DNA of 40,027 nt from JAUWNP01 sp034430655 (GTDB lineage Bacteria > Chloroflexota > Anaerolineae > B4-G1). A program made the position numbers and the translations under genes. The DNA lies in NCBI GenBank assembly GCA_034430655.1, contig DAOUEC010000206.1:1-40027 (forward strand), written 5' to 3'. Positions 1 through 7,285 of this stretch are shown in pieces (within the stretch, counting starts at the first letter, position 1; every line of letters begins with the position of its first letter). Below the pieces are notes generated by a model. It worked only from the letters and a program-made list of their open reading frames with translations. It was not told the origin of the DNA and ran no database searches.

Positions 1-1114
1 TTGCTGAAATTGAAGCCAAGTTAGTGGTTTGTTTGGAGCGTAGAATGAAATAATGCCGCGCATAATCTGCCTGTGTTATCAAGCTAATCCAATAAGGATT
101 TACTCCTTGATGCACTCGGACTGCGAAAATATGGTTTTGATGAATACAAGAGGCAACCTGCCCCTCCCAAACTGTCCCTCGGCCCAACTTGTCGTAATCG
201 CCTCCTTCGGTCATCAGAATGTCTCCGACTTGGAGGGAATATCGCTTGAGCTCATCCTTGCCAATAGTGATTGTTGCAACATCGGATAGATCAACGAATC
301 CGCTCTGTACATTGGCAACGCGCAAATAGGGAACTTCTATGGTCTCTTTGCTCTTGAGATTGCGCCCTTTCGCAACACCGGTTTGCACGTTTGCAACAAA
401 TTTCAGACGCTTCACTTCCCAATGCGCCGGAATCTCCCCCAGCCAGGGGATGCCGGTGTCCTTGAGCGGGGCGTCGGGGTCGAGGCCGCGGGTGACGGCG
501 CGGCTGATGAGGGCGGCGCGGCGCTCCTGCAACAGTTCGATGAGGCGGCGCTGCTCGGCGATAAGAGCGTCGAGGCGGGCGGTCTGGCGGTCGAGGAAGG
601 CGGCGATGGCGCGTTGTTCGGGGAGAGGAGGAATTCCTATGCGCAAGTGACCGACCTGCTCGCTATTTGCTCGCGGCATTTTAGTGCCATAAGTTAGCCC
701 GTTTACTGTCTCAATAAATCCATCAGAAAGCAAGCAGTAAAATAAGAAACGGCTGTCTACACCCTCATTTGGGCGGAGCACTAACAGCTCGGTAGTTCCC
801 ACGCCGTCAAAGTCAGCGTGAACTACTTTGGCAAGGTAGGGCCGTAATTTGCCGAAGAGAACATCGCCTTTTTCAAACCTAATGACTGTGCTCTCAACAC
901 TTTCAACCGCATTATCAAGCATTAAACAACCCGTGCCTGACTCAATGTTCTCTAATCCGAGATATGGCAATTCGTCAGGCTTCTTGCTCAGTTTTGACCC
1001 TATTTCTGGAGCGGCGTGCTTTAATCGCCTTGCCTCCCAATGCGCCGGAATCTCCCCCAGCCAATTCACACCGGAGTTCTTGTATTCGGGGTAGGGCTGC
1101 CAGCGGATCTTCAT
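1..1114 (-). CDS. hsdS: Type I restriction enzyme specificity subunit HsdS (partial, C-terminus off the left edge)
   Basis: The reading frame starts at ATG 1114 and stays open to base 1 (371 codons visible). It has the usual HsdS plan: target recognition domain 1, a conserved helical spacer near residues 155-200 (PLPEQRAIAAFLDRQTARLD followed by a heptad-like LIAEQRRLIELLQERR), then target recognition domain 2. The motif WLGEIPAHWE occurs at the start of both domains, a signature of this family. HsdS chooses the DNA sequence that the HsdM/HsdR complex methylates or cuts. It lies 11 nt after the transposase stop on the same strand, with a GGGAG ribosome site. hsdR is not in the window. The second domain and the C-terminal spacer are incomplete because of the edge. 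Confidence 0.93.
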   Translation of the reverse strand, partial: MKIRWQPYPEYKNSGVNWLGEIPAHWEARRLKHAAPEIGSKLSKKPDELPYLGLENIESGTGCLMLDNAVESVESTVIRFEKGDVLFGKLRPYLAKVVHADFDGVGTTELLVLRPNEGVDSRFLFYCLLSDGFIETVNGLTYGTKMPRANSEQVGHLRIGIPPLPEQRAIAAFLDRQTARLDALIAEQRRLIELLQERRAALISRAVTRGLDPDAPLKDTGIPWLGEIPAHWEVKRLKFVANVQTGVAKGRNLKSKETIEVPYLRVANVQSGFVDLSDVATITIGKDELKRYSLQVGDILMTEGGDYDKLGRGTVWEGQVASCIHQNHIFAVRVHQGVNPYWISLITQADYARHYFILRSKQTTNLASISA

Positions 1115-1125
1115 TCTATCTCCCT

Positions 1126-1162
1126 TCAGGTGGGACGCACCTCCGAGGTGCGTCCCACCTGA
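1126..1162. repeat. REP-like perfect hairpin, copy 1
   Basis: A 37-nt palindrome with 18-nt arms (TCAGGTGGGACGCACCTC and its complement) around a single C. It sits at the 3' end of the transposase gene; its left TCA is the TGA stop codon of that gene on the minus strand. The same arms recur at 1746-1798, on the other side of the transposase. This is the arrangement expected of REP sequences around a REP-associated tyrosine transposase. Confidence 0.9.
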
Positions 1163-1734
1163 CTGAAACCCTCAAGATAATTCAAATACTCAGACTCTCG
1201 ACGCATCTCCAGGTAATCACGCACAAACCGCCGGTACGCATCGGGGGTTTCAAAGTAAGCGCGGATAAACGCCCTATTGACCAACGTCCCTTCACGTATT
1301 CCGATCCACTCAGGATAGTTCGAGTACGGCCAGTCGGTCAGGCGGGCCACCAACCCATCCTTGACCGGGTTGGCGTGAATATAACGGCACAGATGCAACA
1401 AATGAGCCTCCTCCTGCACGTGAATGACCTTGTAGTTTCCCTCAAACAGCGTGCCGCTGTGGTCGTAGCGTTTGTTATACGCCTTGGTGTAACTATTAAA
1501 AACGCGCTGAGGCAGCAACCCGGCGCGATGTTCACCATCCTGCCGGATGAGCCAATGGTAATGATTGGGCATCAAACAATAGGCAATGAGCGTCAGCGCC
1601 AGTTTACGGCAATAGTGCTTCATCTTGCGTAACACAAAGATATAGTTATCTTCCTCGCAAAAGATTGAGCGCCGGTGCGCGCCCCGGTTGTAAAAGTGGT
1701 AAAATTGTCCACAGGTGTAATGTGGTCGATTCAT
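1126..1734 (-). CDS. REP-associated tyrosine transposase (RAYT, Y1/HUH family)
   Basis: 202 aa, start ATG 1734, preceded by GAGGAGGAAAGG. HUH motif NHYHWLI at residues 57-63 and candidate catalytic tyrosines in SYTKAYNKRY (81-90); the RYIHANPVKDGLV stretch (118-130) is typical of the single-stranded-DNA transposases of the IS200/Y1 superfamily that act on REP hairpins. The last ten residues (VGRTSEVRPT) are encoded by the REP hairpin at 1126-1162. It is flanked by REP copies on both sides and sits between hsdM and hsdS, 11 nt from each, in the same orientation. An upstream in-frame start would translate through the second REP and is unlikely. Full length for the family, so probably intact. 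Confidence 0.9.
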   Translation of the reverse strand: MNRPHYTCGQFYHFYNRGAHRRSIFCEEDNYIFVLRKMKHYCRKLALTLIAYCLMPNHYHWLIRQDGEHRAGLLPQRVFNSYTKAYNKRYDHSGTLFEGNYKVIHVQEEAHLLHLCRYIHANPVKDGLVARLTDWPYSNYPEWIGIREGTLVNRAFIRAYFETPDAYRRFVRDYLEMRRESEYLNYLEGFSQVGRTSEVRPT

Positions 1735-1745
1735 TCCTTTCCTCC

Positions 1746-1798
1746 TCAGGTGGGACGCACTTCCCAAGTGCGTCCCACCTGAAGTGCGTCCCACCTGA
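1746..1798. repeat. REP-like hairpin, copy 2 plus a half copy
   Basis: Bases 1746-1782 form a palindrome (arms of 17 nt, TCAGGTGGGACGCACTT and complement, centre CCC). A further right arm follows directly and ends at 1798, so one and a half units are present. The element lies at the 3' end of hsdM and supplies its last codons and TGA stop (1748-1746). Arms differ from copy 1 only near the centre. Confidence 0.9.
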
Positions 1799-3851
1799 GT
1801 TCCTGCAAAAGCTGCATCACCCGCACCTGGCTGGCTTGGATGTCGGCCTCAATCTCTTCCAGGGGACGGGGCGGCTCGTAGGTGTAAAAGTGGCGGTTAA
1901 AGTTGATCTCGTAGCCCACCCGGCCAACCCCGCCGTCCTGCTCGTCAGTGTATCCCTCGTCTATCCAGGCGTCGGGCAGGTGAAGGCAGATCTCCTGGGC
2001 AAAGTAATCCTCCACCGTCCGGCCCAGCGGCATGCGCTCGTAATCGCGCAGCGCCTTGTCGGGGCGGGGGCGGCCGCGGCTATCGCGGCAGATCTTGGCC
2101 TCCTCGTCCCGCTCGCCCAGGGCGCGGCGGATAGCGTCCTGGACGGAGGCTTTGAGGTCGAGGCCCGCTGCCTCGAGAGCGGCTTTGAGCGCAGCGTCGA
2201 ACTCTCGACAATTGAGGTAGGTGGTCTCGGCCATTCCCTCCAGCACGGCGACGATGGCCTCCTGCTTGCGGCGACCCTCGGCCTCCTGGGTGGCGCGGGC
2301 CTTGTCACTGACCTTGCGCGACTGGGCCAGGTTCTGGAAGGCGCGCTCCTCCCGCAGCCGGGCGATGTGCTCTGGCGTGGCGCAAAAGTTCAACCGCTGG
2401 GGGCGCTCCACGCGAATCTTGCGGTAGCCGAACGCTTCGTTGGGGAAAATCTTGACGCGTTGCCCCCCCTCTGTCCCCCCCACGGGGGGGGAGGCGCCGG
2501 AGTCGAGGTAGAGTTGGACGATCTGTTGGCGGTGGGCCGCGCTGACGTCGCGGCGCTTGTCGCCCAACGATTTGCGGCGCGATTCCCAGAGGTCGTCGGC
2601 GTCAATGAGCTGCACTTTGCCCCGGCGGTGCGGGGGCTTTTTGTTGCTCAGTATCCAGACGTAGGTGGCGATGCTGGTGTTGTAAAAGAGTTGTTCGGGC
2701 AGGGCGACGATGGCCTCCAGCCAGTCGTTCTCCAGAATCCAGCGCCGGATCTCGCTCTCGCCGCTGCTGGCGTCGCCGGTAAACAGGGGGGAGCCGTTCA
2801 TGATGATGGCCACGCGGCTGTGGTCCGCGCCCGGCTCGAAGCGGTGGGAGAGCATGTGCTGCAAAAAGAGCAGTTGACCGTCGCTGCTGCGGGGCGTGCC
2901 GGCGCCAAAGCGCCCGCCGTAGCCCAGCCGGGCCTCCGCCTCGACGCACCTTTTGTCGGCCCGCCAGTCCTTGCCGTAGGGGGGATTGGAGAGTTGGTAG
3001 TGGAAACACTCGCCCACGTGTTGGTCGTCGGAGAGAGTGCTGCCTTTTTTGATGCCCTCCGCCTCCCGCCCGTCCCTGCTCTTCATGTAGAGATCGGACT
3101 TGCAGACAGCATAGGTCTCGGGGTTGACCTCCTGGCCGTAGAGGTAGACCTTGGCCGTGGGGTTGACCTCTCGGATGCGCTGCTGGGCGATGGTCAACAT
3201 CCCGCCGGTGCCACAGCAGGGATCGTAGACCTTGACGATACGGCCCGGCGTTTTGACGAAATCGTCGTCCCCGGCCAGGAGCAAATCTACCATCAGGCGG
3301 ACGACGTCGCGGGGCGTAAAGTGCTCACCGGGGTTCTCGTTGGAGGCCTCGTTAAAACGGCGGATGAGTTCTTCAAAGACCGTGCCCATCTGGTGATTGG
3401 AGATGACGTCGGGGTGCAGGTCGGCCTGGGCGAAGGCCTGCACGACCTGGTAGAGCAGTCCGGCCTGGTGCAGCGTCTCAATGGTGTTGCGCAGGTTAAA
3501 GTTCTCAATGGCCTGGCGCATATTCTCGCTGAAGCCGTTGAGGTAGTTGACCGTGTTGGCATAGATGGCGTCCTGGTCGTTGAGCAACCGTTGAAAGTCG
3601 TAGTGGGAGGTGTTGTAAAAGACGAAACCGGCGGCGCGCCGCAGTTGCTGGTCGAGGGCATCGGGGGAGAGGTCGCCTTTGAATTTGTTGTAGGCGGTCA
3701 GGACTTTATTCTTGGTGGGAGCGAGGACGCAGTCGAGGCGGCGCAGGACGGTGAAGGGCAGGATGACGTCGGGGTACTTGCTGCGCTTGTAGTGATCGCG
3801 GATCAGGTCCGCGATGTTCCAGATAAAGTTTGTGATCTGGGTGTGGTTCAT
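1746..3851 (-). CDS. hsdM: Type I restriction-modification DNA methyltransferase subunit HsdM
   Basis: 701 aa N6-adenine DNA methyltransferase. The N-terminal helical domain (about residues 1-140, starting NHTQITNFIWNIADLIRD) precedes the SAM-binding fold: motif I DPCCGTGG at 210-217 and the catalytic NPPY motif at 289-292. With HsdS it methylates the host target sites; with HsdR (not in the window) it would form the restriction complex. Two oddities: a C-run/G-run palindrome (2463-2494) adds an in-frame Ser-Pro-Pro-Val-Gly-Gly-rich stretch, and the final residues (QVGRTWEVRPT) are encoded by REP copy 2, which also gives the stop. First gene of a minus-strand operon hsdM-RAYT-hsdS. Confidence 0.95.
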   Translation of the reverse strand: MNHTQITNFIWNIADLIRDHYKRSKYPDVILPFTVLRRLDCVLAPTKNKVLTAYNKFKGDLSPDALDQQLRRAAGFVFYNTSHYDFQRLLNDQDAIYANTVNYLNGFSENMRQAIENFNLRNTIETLHQAGLLYQVVQAFAQADLHPDVISNHQMGTVFEELIRRFNEASNENPGEHFTPRDVVRLMVDLLLAGDDDFVKTPGRIVKVYDPCCGTGGMLTIAQQRIREVNPTAKVYLYGQEVNPETYAVCKSDLYMKSRDGREAEGIKKGSTLSDDQHVGECFHYQLSNPPYGKDWRADKRCVEAEARLGYGGRFGAGTPRSSDGQLLFLQHMLSHRFEPGADHSRVAIIMNGSPLFTGDASSGESEIRRWILENDWLEAIVALPEQLFYNTSIATYVWILSNKKPPHRRGKVQLIDADDLWESRRKSLGDKRRDVSAAHRQQIVQLYLDSGASPPVGGTEGGQRVKIFPNEAFGYRKIRVERPQRLNFCATPEHIARLREERAFQNLAQSRKVSDKARATQEAEGRRKQEAIVAVLEGMAETTYLNCREFDAALKAALEAAGLDLKASVQDAIRRALGERDEEAKICRDSRGRPRPDKALRDYERMPLGRTVEDYFAQEICLHLPDAWIDEGYTDEQDGGVGRVGYEINFNRHFYTYEPPRPLEEIEADIQASQVRVMQLLQELRWDALQVGRTWEVRPT
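2463..2494. repeat. C-run/G-run palindrome inside hsdM
   Basis: C6, TCTGT, C7, AC, G8, AGG: a hairpin-forming element in the coding sequence of hsdM. It is in frame and encodes a low-complexity Pro/Gly stretch. Same class as 8161-8204, 10365-10410, 16144-16180, 28424-28457, 33069-33167, 34056-34095 and 35021-35050. Confidence 0.7.
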
Positions 3852-3922
3852 TGTGGCCTGGTCCCAACCTTATCCTGGCCGCAGCCTTGGGCTCTACCCG
3901 GCCGCGAGATTTTGGTGTTGTT

Positions 3923-3950
3923 AGTATACCCGGCTCTCCGTTCTGTGCAA
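3923..3950 (-). promoter_or_regulatory. Predicted sigma70-type promoter of hsdM
   Basis: On the minus strand TTGCAC, a 16-nt spacer, then TATACT. The expected transcription start is near 3916, about 65 nt before the hsdM start codon. Confidence 0.5.
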
Positions 3951-3954
3951 GCTA

Positions 3955-4253
3955 TCCCCGTTTGCTGATTCCAGGCGAAATCGTCTGCAATGCAGCAATC
4001 ATTAGTGAAGGACTACACCGGGTCATTGTCACCTTCGTCCAGTGAAAACCACGCAGCGGGCCGCCCACTCGCTGACTCGCTGACTCGCCCATTCGCTCAG
4101 CAGCGTGGTCTTGCCAAAGCCAGCCGGGGCGGAAATGAGGGTGAGTTTGCGGTGGAGTCCCGCGTCCAACCGTTCGATCAGGCGCGGGCGCGAGACCAGT
4201 TCGGGCCGGACGGGGGGAATGTAGAGTTTGGTGATCAGGAGGGGTGTGGTCAC
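3955..4253 (-). pseudogene. Remnant of a MalT/LuxR-type ATP-dependent transcriptional activator
   Basis: Starts at GTG 4253 with TTPLLITKLYIPPVRPELVS, the conserved opening of MalT-like regulators, then a Walker A APAGFGKTTLLSEW. The frame then breaks: the expected continuation AWFSLDEGDNDPV lies in a second frame and IAALQTISPGIS in a third. The roughly 800 residues that should follow (rest of the STAND ATPase, TPR repeats, HTH) are absent. An array of 8-nt units (4066-4100) lies just where the frame is lost, duplicating SEWA. Clearly a decayed fragment. Confidence 0.85.
4066..4100. repeat. Octamer array inside the MalT-like remnant
   Basis: About four imperfect CTCGCTGA units. It sits immediately after the Walker A region of the decayed ATPase. 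Confidence 0.65.
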
Positions 4254-4359
4254 TTCGCTCTCCCTGGCGGCGCTTCGCGGCCAAGTTCACCCGCGAATCA
4301 GACGTCTCCGATGCCTCTATCTTATCACATCTTGTCCAGCCCCGCAATGCCTTTGACCT

Positions 4360-4420
4360 AGTAGACAAGTAGACAAGGGAAGCGCCCCTTGTCTACTTGT
4401 TTCCTTATGTACTTGTCTAC
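4360..4420. repeat. Heptamer/octamer array (TTGTCTAC) downstream of trpB
   Basis: Units of the form TTGTCTAC occur in both orientations. Bases 4367-4379 and 4386-4398 form a perfect 13-bp hairpin with a 6-nt loop. The array ends exactly at the trpB stop codon and the hairpin could end transcription, though no clear U-run follows. A related array lies at 5796-5850, upstream of trpB. The rest of 4254-4360 holds no gene I can recognise. Confidence 0.75.
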
Positions 4421-5779
4421 TCAGATCTGGGGCAGTTCCGTCAGCGCCTTCTGGATCTTCTCCTCCTCGAGTTCGTAGTCCGGGAGTTCCTTTCGATGGT
4501 AAGCGTCGTAAGCCGCCAGGTCAAAGTGGCCGTGGCCGCTGTTGTTGAAGAGGATGACCTTCGCCTCGCCCGACTCCTTGCAGGCCATGGCTTCATCGTA
4601 GACGGCCTTGACGGCGTGGGCCGTCTCGGGGGCCACGATGAACCCTTCGTACCGGGCGAAACTCTGCGCCGCCTCAAAGACCTCGTTCTGGTGATAGGCA
4701 CGGGCTTCGACGAACCCGTCCTCCAGGAGGCGGCAGATGATGGGCGCCATGCCGTGGTAGCGCAGCCCCCCCGCGTGAACGGGGGCGGGGATGAACCCGT
4801 GGCCTACGGTGTGCATCTTCACCACGGGGCCGGTCTTCGCCGTGTCGCCCCAGTCGTAGGCGTACAGGCCCCGCGTCAGGCTGGGGCAGGCGGTGGACTC
4901 CACGTTGACGACCCGCAGGTCCGGTTTGCTGCCGTCCAACTTGTCCTTCAAGAAGGGCAGGAAGAGGCCGGCGAAGTTGCTGCCGCCGCCAACGCAGCCG
5001 ATGAGGATGTCTGGGTAATCACCTGTCATCTCCATCTGCTTCCTGGCTTCCAGTCCGACGATCGTCTGGTGCAGGAGCACGAAGTTGACCACGCTGCCCA
5101 GAGAGTACTTCCACCCATCATGGGTGACGGCGTACTCGATGGCCTCGCTGATGGCGATGCCCAGGCTGCCCGTGGTCTCGGGGTCCACAGCCAGGATGTC
5201 CCGACCGGCCTTGGTCTCCGAACTGGGGCTGGGTACGACGTTGCCTCCCCAGGTCTCCATGGCCACACGCCGGTAGGGCTTCTGGTGATAACTGATCGTG
5301 ACCATAAAAACTTTAACCTTCAGGCCAAAAAGTTGGGTAGCGAAGCACAGGGCACTGCCCCACTGGCCCGCCCCGGTCTCGGTGGCGAGGCCCTCCAGCC
5401 CTTCCTCTTTGGCGTAGTAACACTGGGCCACGGCGGTGTTCGGCTTGTGGCTGCCCGGCGGACTGACGCCTTCCCACTTGTAGTAGATTCTGGCCGGCGT
5501 GTCCAGGGCTTTCTCCCAACGGGCGGCGCGGTAGAGGGGGGAGGGACGCCACATCTTGAGCACGTCCTGCACCTCATCCGGGATCTCGATCCACCTCTCC
5601 TGGCTACCCCCCTGCATGATCAGCGCCTGGGGGAAGACCGGCTCCATGTCCTCAGGCGTCATAATCTCCAGCGTCGCCGGGTGCCGGTCCGGGGGTGGCG
5701 GCGTCTTCATGTCCGGGATCACATTGTACCAATGAGTCGGCAAGTCTTTTTCTTCCAGAAAGTACTTGTACTGCGTCAT
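4421..5779 (-). CDS. trpB: Tryptophan synthase beta chain, TrpB2 type
   Basis: 452 aa, PLP-dependent enzyme joining indole and serine to make tryptophan. The long form, with an extended N-terminus (IPDMKTPPPPDRHPATLE), marks the TrpB2 subgroup, which often works without TrpA. The PLP lysine is K112 in GSHKPN; the phosphate-binding loop is CVGGGSNF. Start ATG 5779 has AGGAGGAG just upstream. No trpA or other trp biosynthesis gene is in the window, but a tryptophan T-box and a trpS remnant lie about 1 kb upstream on the same strand. The gene is bracketed by related heptamer repeats. TrpB2 may serve indole salvage; that is family knowledge, not seen here. Confidence 0.95.
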   Translation of the reverse strand: MTQYKYFLEEKDLPTHWYNVIPDMKTPPPPDRHPATLEIMTPEDMEPVFPQALIMQGGSQERWIEIPDEVQDVLKMWRPSPLYRAARWEKALDTPARIYYKWEGVSPPGSHKPNTAVAQCYYAKEEGLEGLATETGAGQWGSALCFATQLFGLKVKVFMVTISYHQKPYRRVAMETWGGNVVPSPSSETKAGRDILAVDPETTGSLGIAISEAIEYAVTHDGWKYSLGSVVNFVLLHQTIVGLEARKQMEMTGDYPDILIGCVGGGSNFAGLFLPFLKDKLDGSKPDLRVVNVESTACPSLTRGLYAYDWGDTAKTGPVVKMHTVGHGFIPAPVHAGGLRYHGMAPIICRLLEDGFVEARAYHQNEVFEAAQSFARYEGFIVAPETAHAVKAVYDEAMACKESGEAKVILFNNSGHGHFDLAAYDAYHRKELPDYELEEEKIQKALTELPQI

Positions 5780-5795
5780 TTTTGCTCCTCCTTAA

Positions 5796-5850
5796 TGTAT
5801 TTGTCTACTTGTTTCCTTGTCTACTTGTATACTTGTCTACCTATTTCCTT
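5796..5850. repeat. Heptamer/octamer array (TTGTCTAC) upstream of trpB
   Basis: Six or so imperfect copies of TTGTCTACT/TTGTTTCCT. GTCTACTTGTTTCCTT is shared exactly with the array at 4391-4406 on the other side of trpB. Confidence 0.75.
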
Positions 5851-5890
5851 CCTCAATAGCATCCCCCCTTTCTCAATGACCCAAAGTGTC

Positions 5891-6607
5891 TCAAGCATCC
5901 AGGAAAATACTCCGGTCGGTGAAGAACTGCTTGTAAAGCCGGTAATGTGCTGTGTCCTCATAGTCCACTTCCTCGACGCGGGACGAATCGAAATTGAAGA
6001 TTTGCGCCCCCGGATAGGCCAACAGGATTGGGGAGTGGGTGGCCATGATGAACTGGGCGTGACCTTCCGCCTCTAGCCGCCGTAACAGTTTCAGGAATCT
6101 CACCTGGTTTGATGGTGAAAGCGCGGCCTCTGGTTCGTCGAGGAGATAGAGCCCTTTGATGTGATAACGACCGCCGAAGTAGCTCAGAATCGCCTCGCCG
6201 TGCGACAACGTATTGAGGATGTGACCACCGTGATATTTCAGCCGGCCAGGATCGCAGAGGGCAACGTCGTCGAGAAAGTCAGCAAAATCCCGGAACGTCT
6301 CGGCCCTGAAAAGGGATCCGGGCACACTGCCGTTTGCCCACGTTACGGTGATATAGTCTGCCAGACGGGTCTCGTAGGGGTTGTTGTGGGCGACGTGTCG
6401 CCTGGGCTTATCCCATAGATGGATGTCGCATTTCCTGGTGATCGCTTCCAGCAGGGTGGACTTCCCTGACCCGTTCTCGCCCACGAAGAAGGCGATGGGC
6501 CTTCTGAACGTCAGTTCTGACGTCTCTCTGAGGGTTGGAATGTTGAACGGATAGCAACGGCTGGTGGGGTAGTTTTCGCTGTTAATCCTGACTTTGACAA
6601 GATGCAT
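5891..6607 (-). CDS. AAA/ABC-type ATPase (single-domain, SMC-like)
   Basis: 238 aa with a full ATPase set: Walker A GENGSGKST (43-51), a signature-like SHGE (135-138), Walker B LYLLDEPEAALSP (153-165) and the switch histidine in ATHSP (H191). This is the family of small stand-alone ATPases often called AAA family ATPase, seen in many roles including phage defence; no partner is visible here, so the function is unknown. Start ATG 6607 has GAGGAGGG upstream, and this ribosome site overlaps the stop codon of the trpS remnant (TGAGGAGGG), so translation may once have been coupled to trpS. Confidence 0.85.
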   Translation of the reverse strand: MHLVKVRINSENYPTSRCYPFNIPTLRETSELTFRRPIAFFVGENGSGKSTLLEAITRKCDIHLWDKPRRHVAHNNPYETRLADYITVTWANGSVPGSLFRAETFRDFADFLDDVALCDPGRLKYHGGHILNTLSHGEAILSYFGGRYHIKGLYLLDEPEAALSPSNQVRFLKLLRRLEAEGHAQFIMATHSPILLAYPGAQIFNFDSSRVEEVDYEDTAHYRLYKQFFTDRSIFLDA

Positions 6608-6619
6608 GCTAGACCCTCC

Positions 6620-6853
6620 TCAGCAGTAGATCAGGCCCGGTGGGAGCACACTATCGCCCGGAGCGGGCCGCAGGCTATGGCCGGGCATCCCCATCGCTTC
6701 GCGCACCAGGCGCATCGTCTCATCCGATTCCCGGCGCATGCGTCGAATGCCGCTGGCCAGGATTTCCTCGATCAGTCCCGGCTGGGCTTCGTAGTGGGCG
6801 CGCCGCTCACGGACGGGGTCGAGGAAAGCATTCACCCAGCGTTGAGAAAGCAA
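6620..6853 (-). pseudogene. trpS: 3' remnant of tryptophanyl-tRNA synthetase (trpS)
   Basis: The frame encodes VNAFLDPVRERRAHYEAQ through LVREAMGM, matching the C-terminal end of TrpS. About 270 upstream codons with the Rossmann fold and HIGH/KMSKS motifs are missing. The coding remnant begins directly at the U-run of the T-box terminator, so there is no usable start codon or ribosome site. The identification is supported independently by the T-box in front, whose specifier is UGG (Trp). An internal deletion joining leader and gene end is the simplest reading. Confidence 0.8.
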
Positions 6854-6881
6854 AACGCCCGTCCCCCTTCAGGGACGAGCG
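6852..6881 (-). terminator. Intrinsic terminator of the T-box leader
   Basis: On the minus strand CGCTCGTCCC, loop TGAAGG, GGGACGGGCG (10 bp with one G-U pair), followed by TTTTGCTTT. The competing antiterminator would use the T-box sequence just upstream. Confidence 0.85.
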
Positions 6882-7249
6882 TCATGCTTTGGACACCCGC
6901 GGTGCCACCCTGGTTAGGCGGCTCCCCAGAACGCAAAACGCGCCGATGACGGCGCGTGGTATATGAAGAGCCAGCCTCACTCGTTCGCAGGTACGGAACC
7001 GGTTACCAGTAACGAGCAACCAGTTCGATACCCTCAGCCCTGGTAACGGTGGCGCCTCCGGCCCGGACTACTCGAACATCCATTGCTGCATCCGTTGTTG
7101 TCCTGCAATCCGATGTTCTTTCGGCGGGCGACTCCCGGGCCCATTCAGCACCGGCGCTGGTATCGGGCTCACAGCCTCTGACCCGACTCTCTCTGAACCC
7201 CGCTTCGATGCCTACTCTTCCCGATCGTAGCCTTTCAATCTCAAATTGT
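6852..7249 (-). promoter_or_regulatory. Tryptophan T-box leader (riboswitch)
   Basis: Read on the minus strand, the leader has GGGAAGAGTAGG and AGAGAGTCGGG (the GA/k-turn and AGAGAG parts of stem I), then CTGAATGGGCCCGGGAGTC, in which the codon in specifier position is TGG (7143-7141), tryptophan. The T-box sequence itself, AACCAGGGTGGCACCGCGG, is the complement of 6897-6915, followed by a terminator at 6852-6881. Such leaders sense uncharged tRNA and let transcription proceed when tRNA-Trp is not aminoacylated. It now stands in front of only the end of trpS; whether readthrough still controls the ATPase and trpB downstream is open. It fills the otherwise gene-free 6854-7285. Confidence 0.9.
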
Positions 7250-7255
7250 ACATAC

Positions 7256-7284
7256 AGTATACCACATGAACACCGTGGCGTCAA
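7256..7284 (-). promoter_or_regulatory. Promoter of the T-box leader
   Basis: Minus strand TTGACG, 17-nt spacer, TATACT. It begins immediately after the trxA stop codon, so the T-box unit has its own promoter. Confidence 0.65.
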
Positions 7285-7285
7285 G

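Noticed and set aside
1..3851. Complete type I restriction system
   Set aside because: hsdR is not in the window and hsdS is cut by the edge, so restriction activity cannot be claimed.
1665..3968. 767-codon open frame on the plus strand opposite hsdM
   Set aside because: It mirrors hsdM codon positions in GC-rich DNA; the protein is Val/Gly/Ala-rich without motifs, while the minus strand has clear methyltransferase motifs.
4397..6076. 559-codon plus-strand frame opposite trpB
   Set aside because: Antisense shadow of trpB; no motif and it runs through the repeat array.
6897..7249. tRNA or other stand-alone RNA gene
   Set aside because: Contains GTTCGAT-like sequence but no cloverleaf; the T-box, specifier and terminator explain it.
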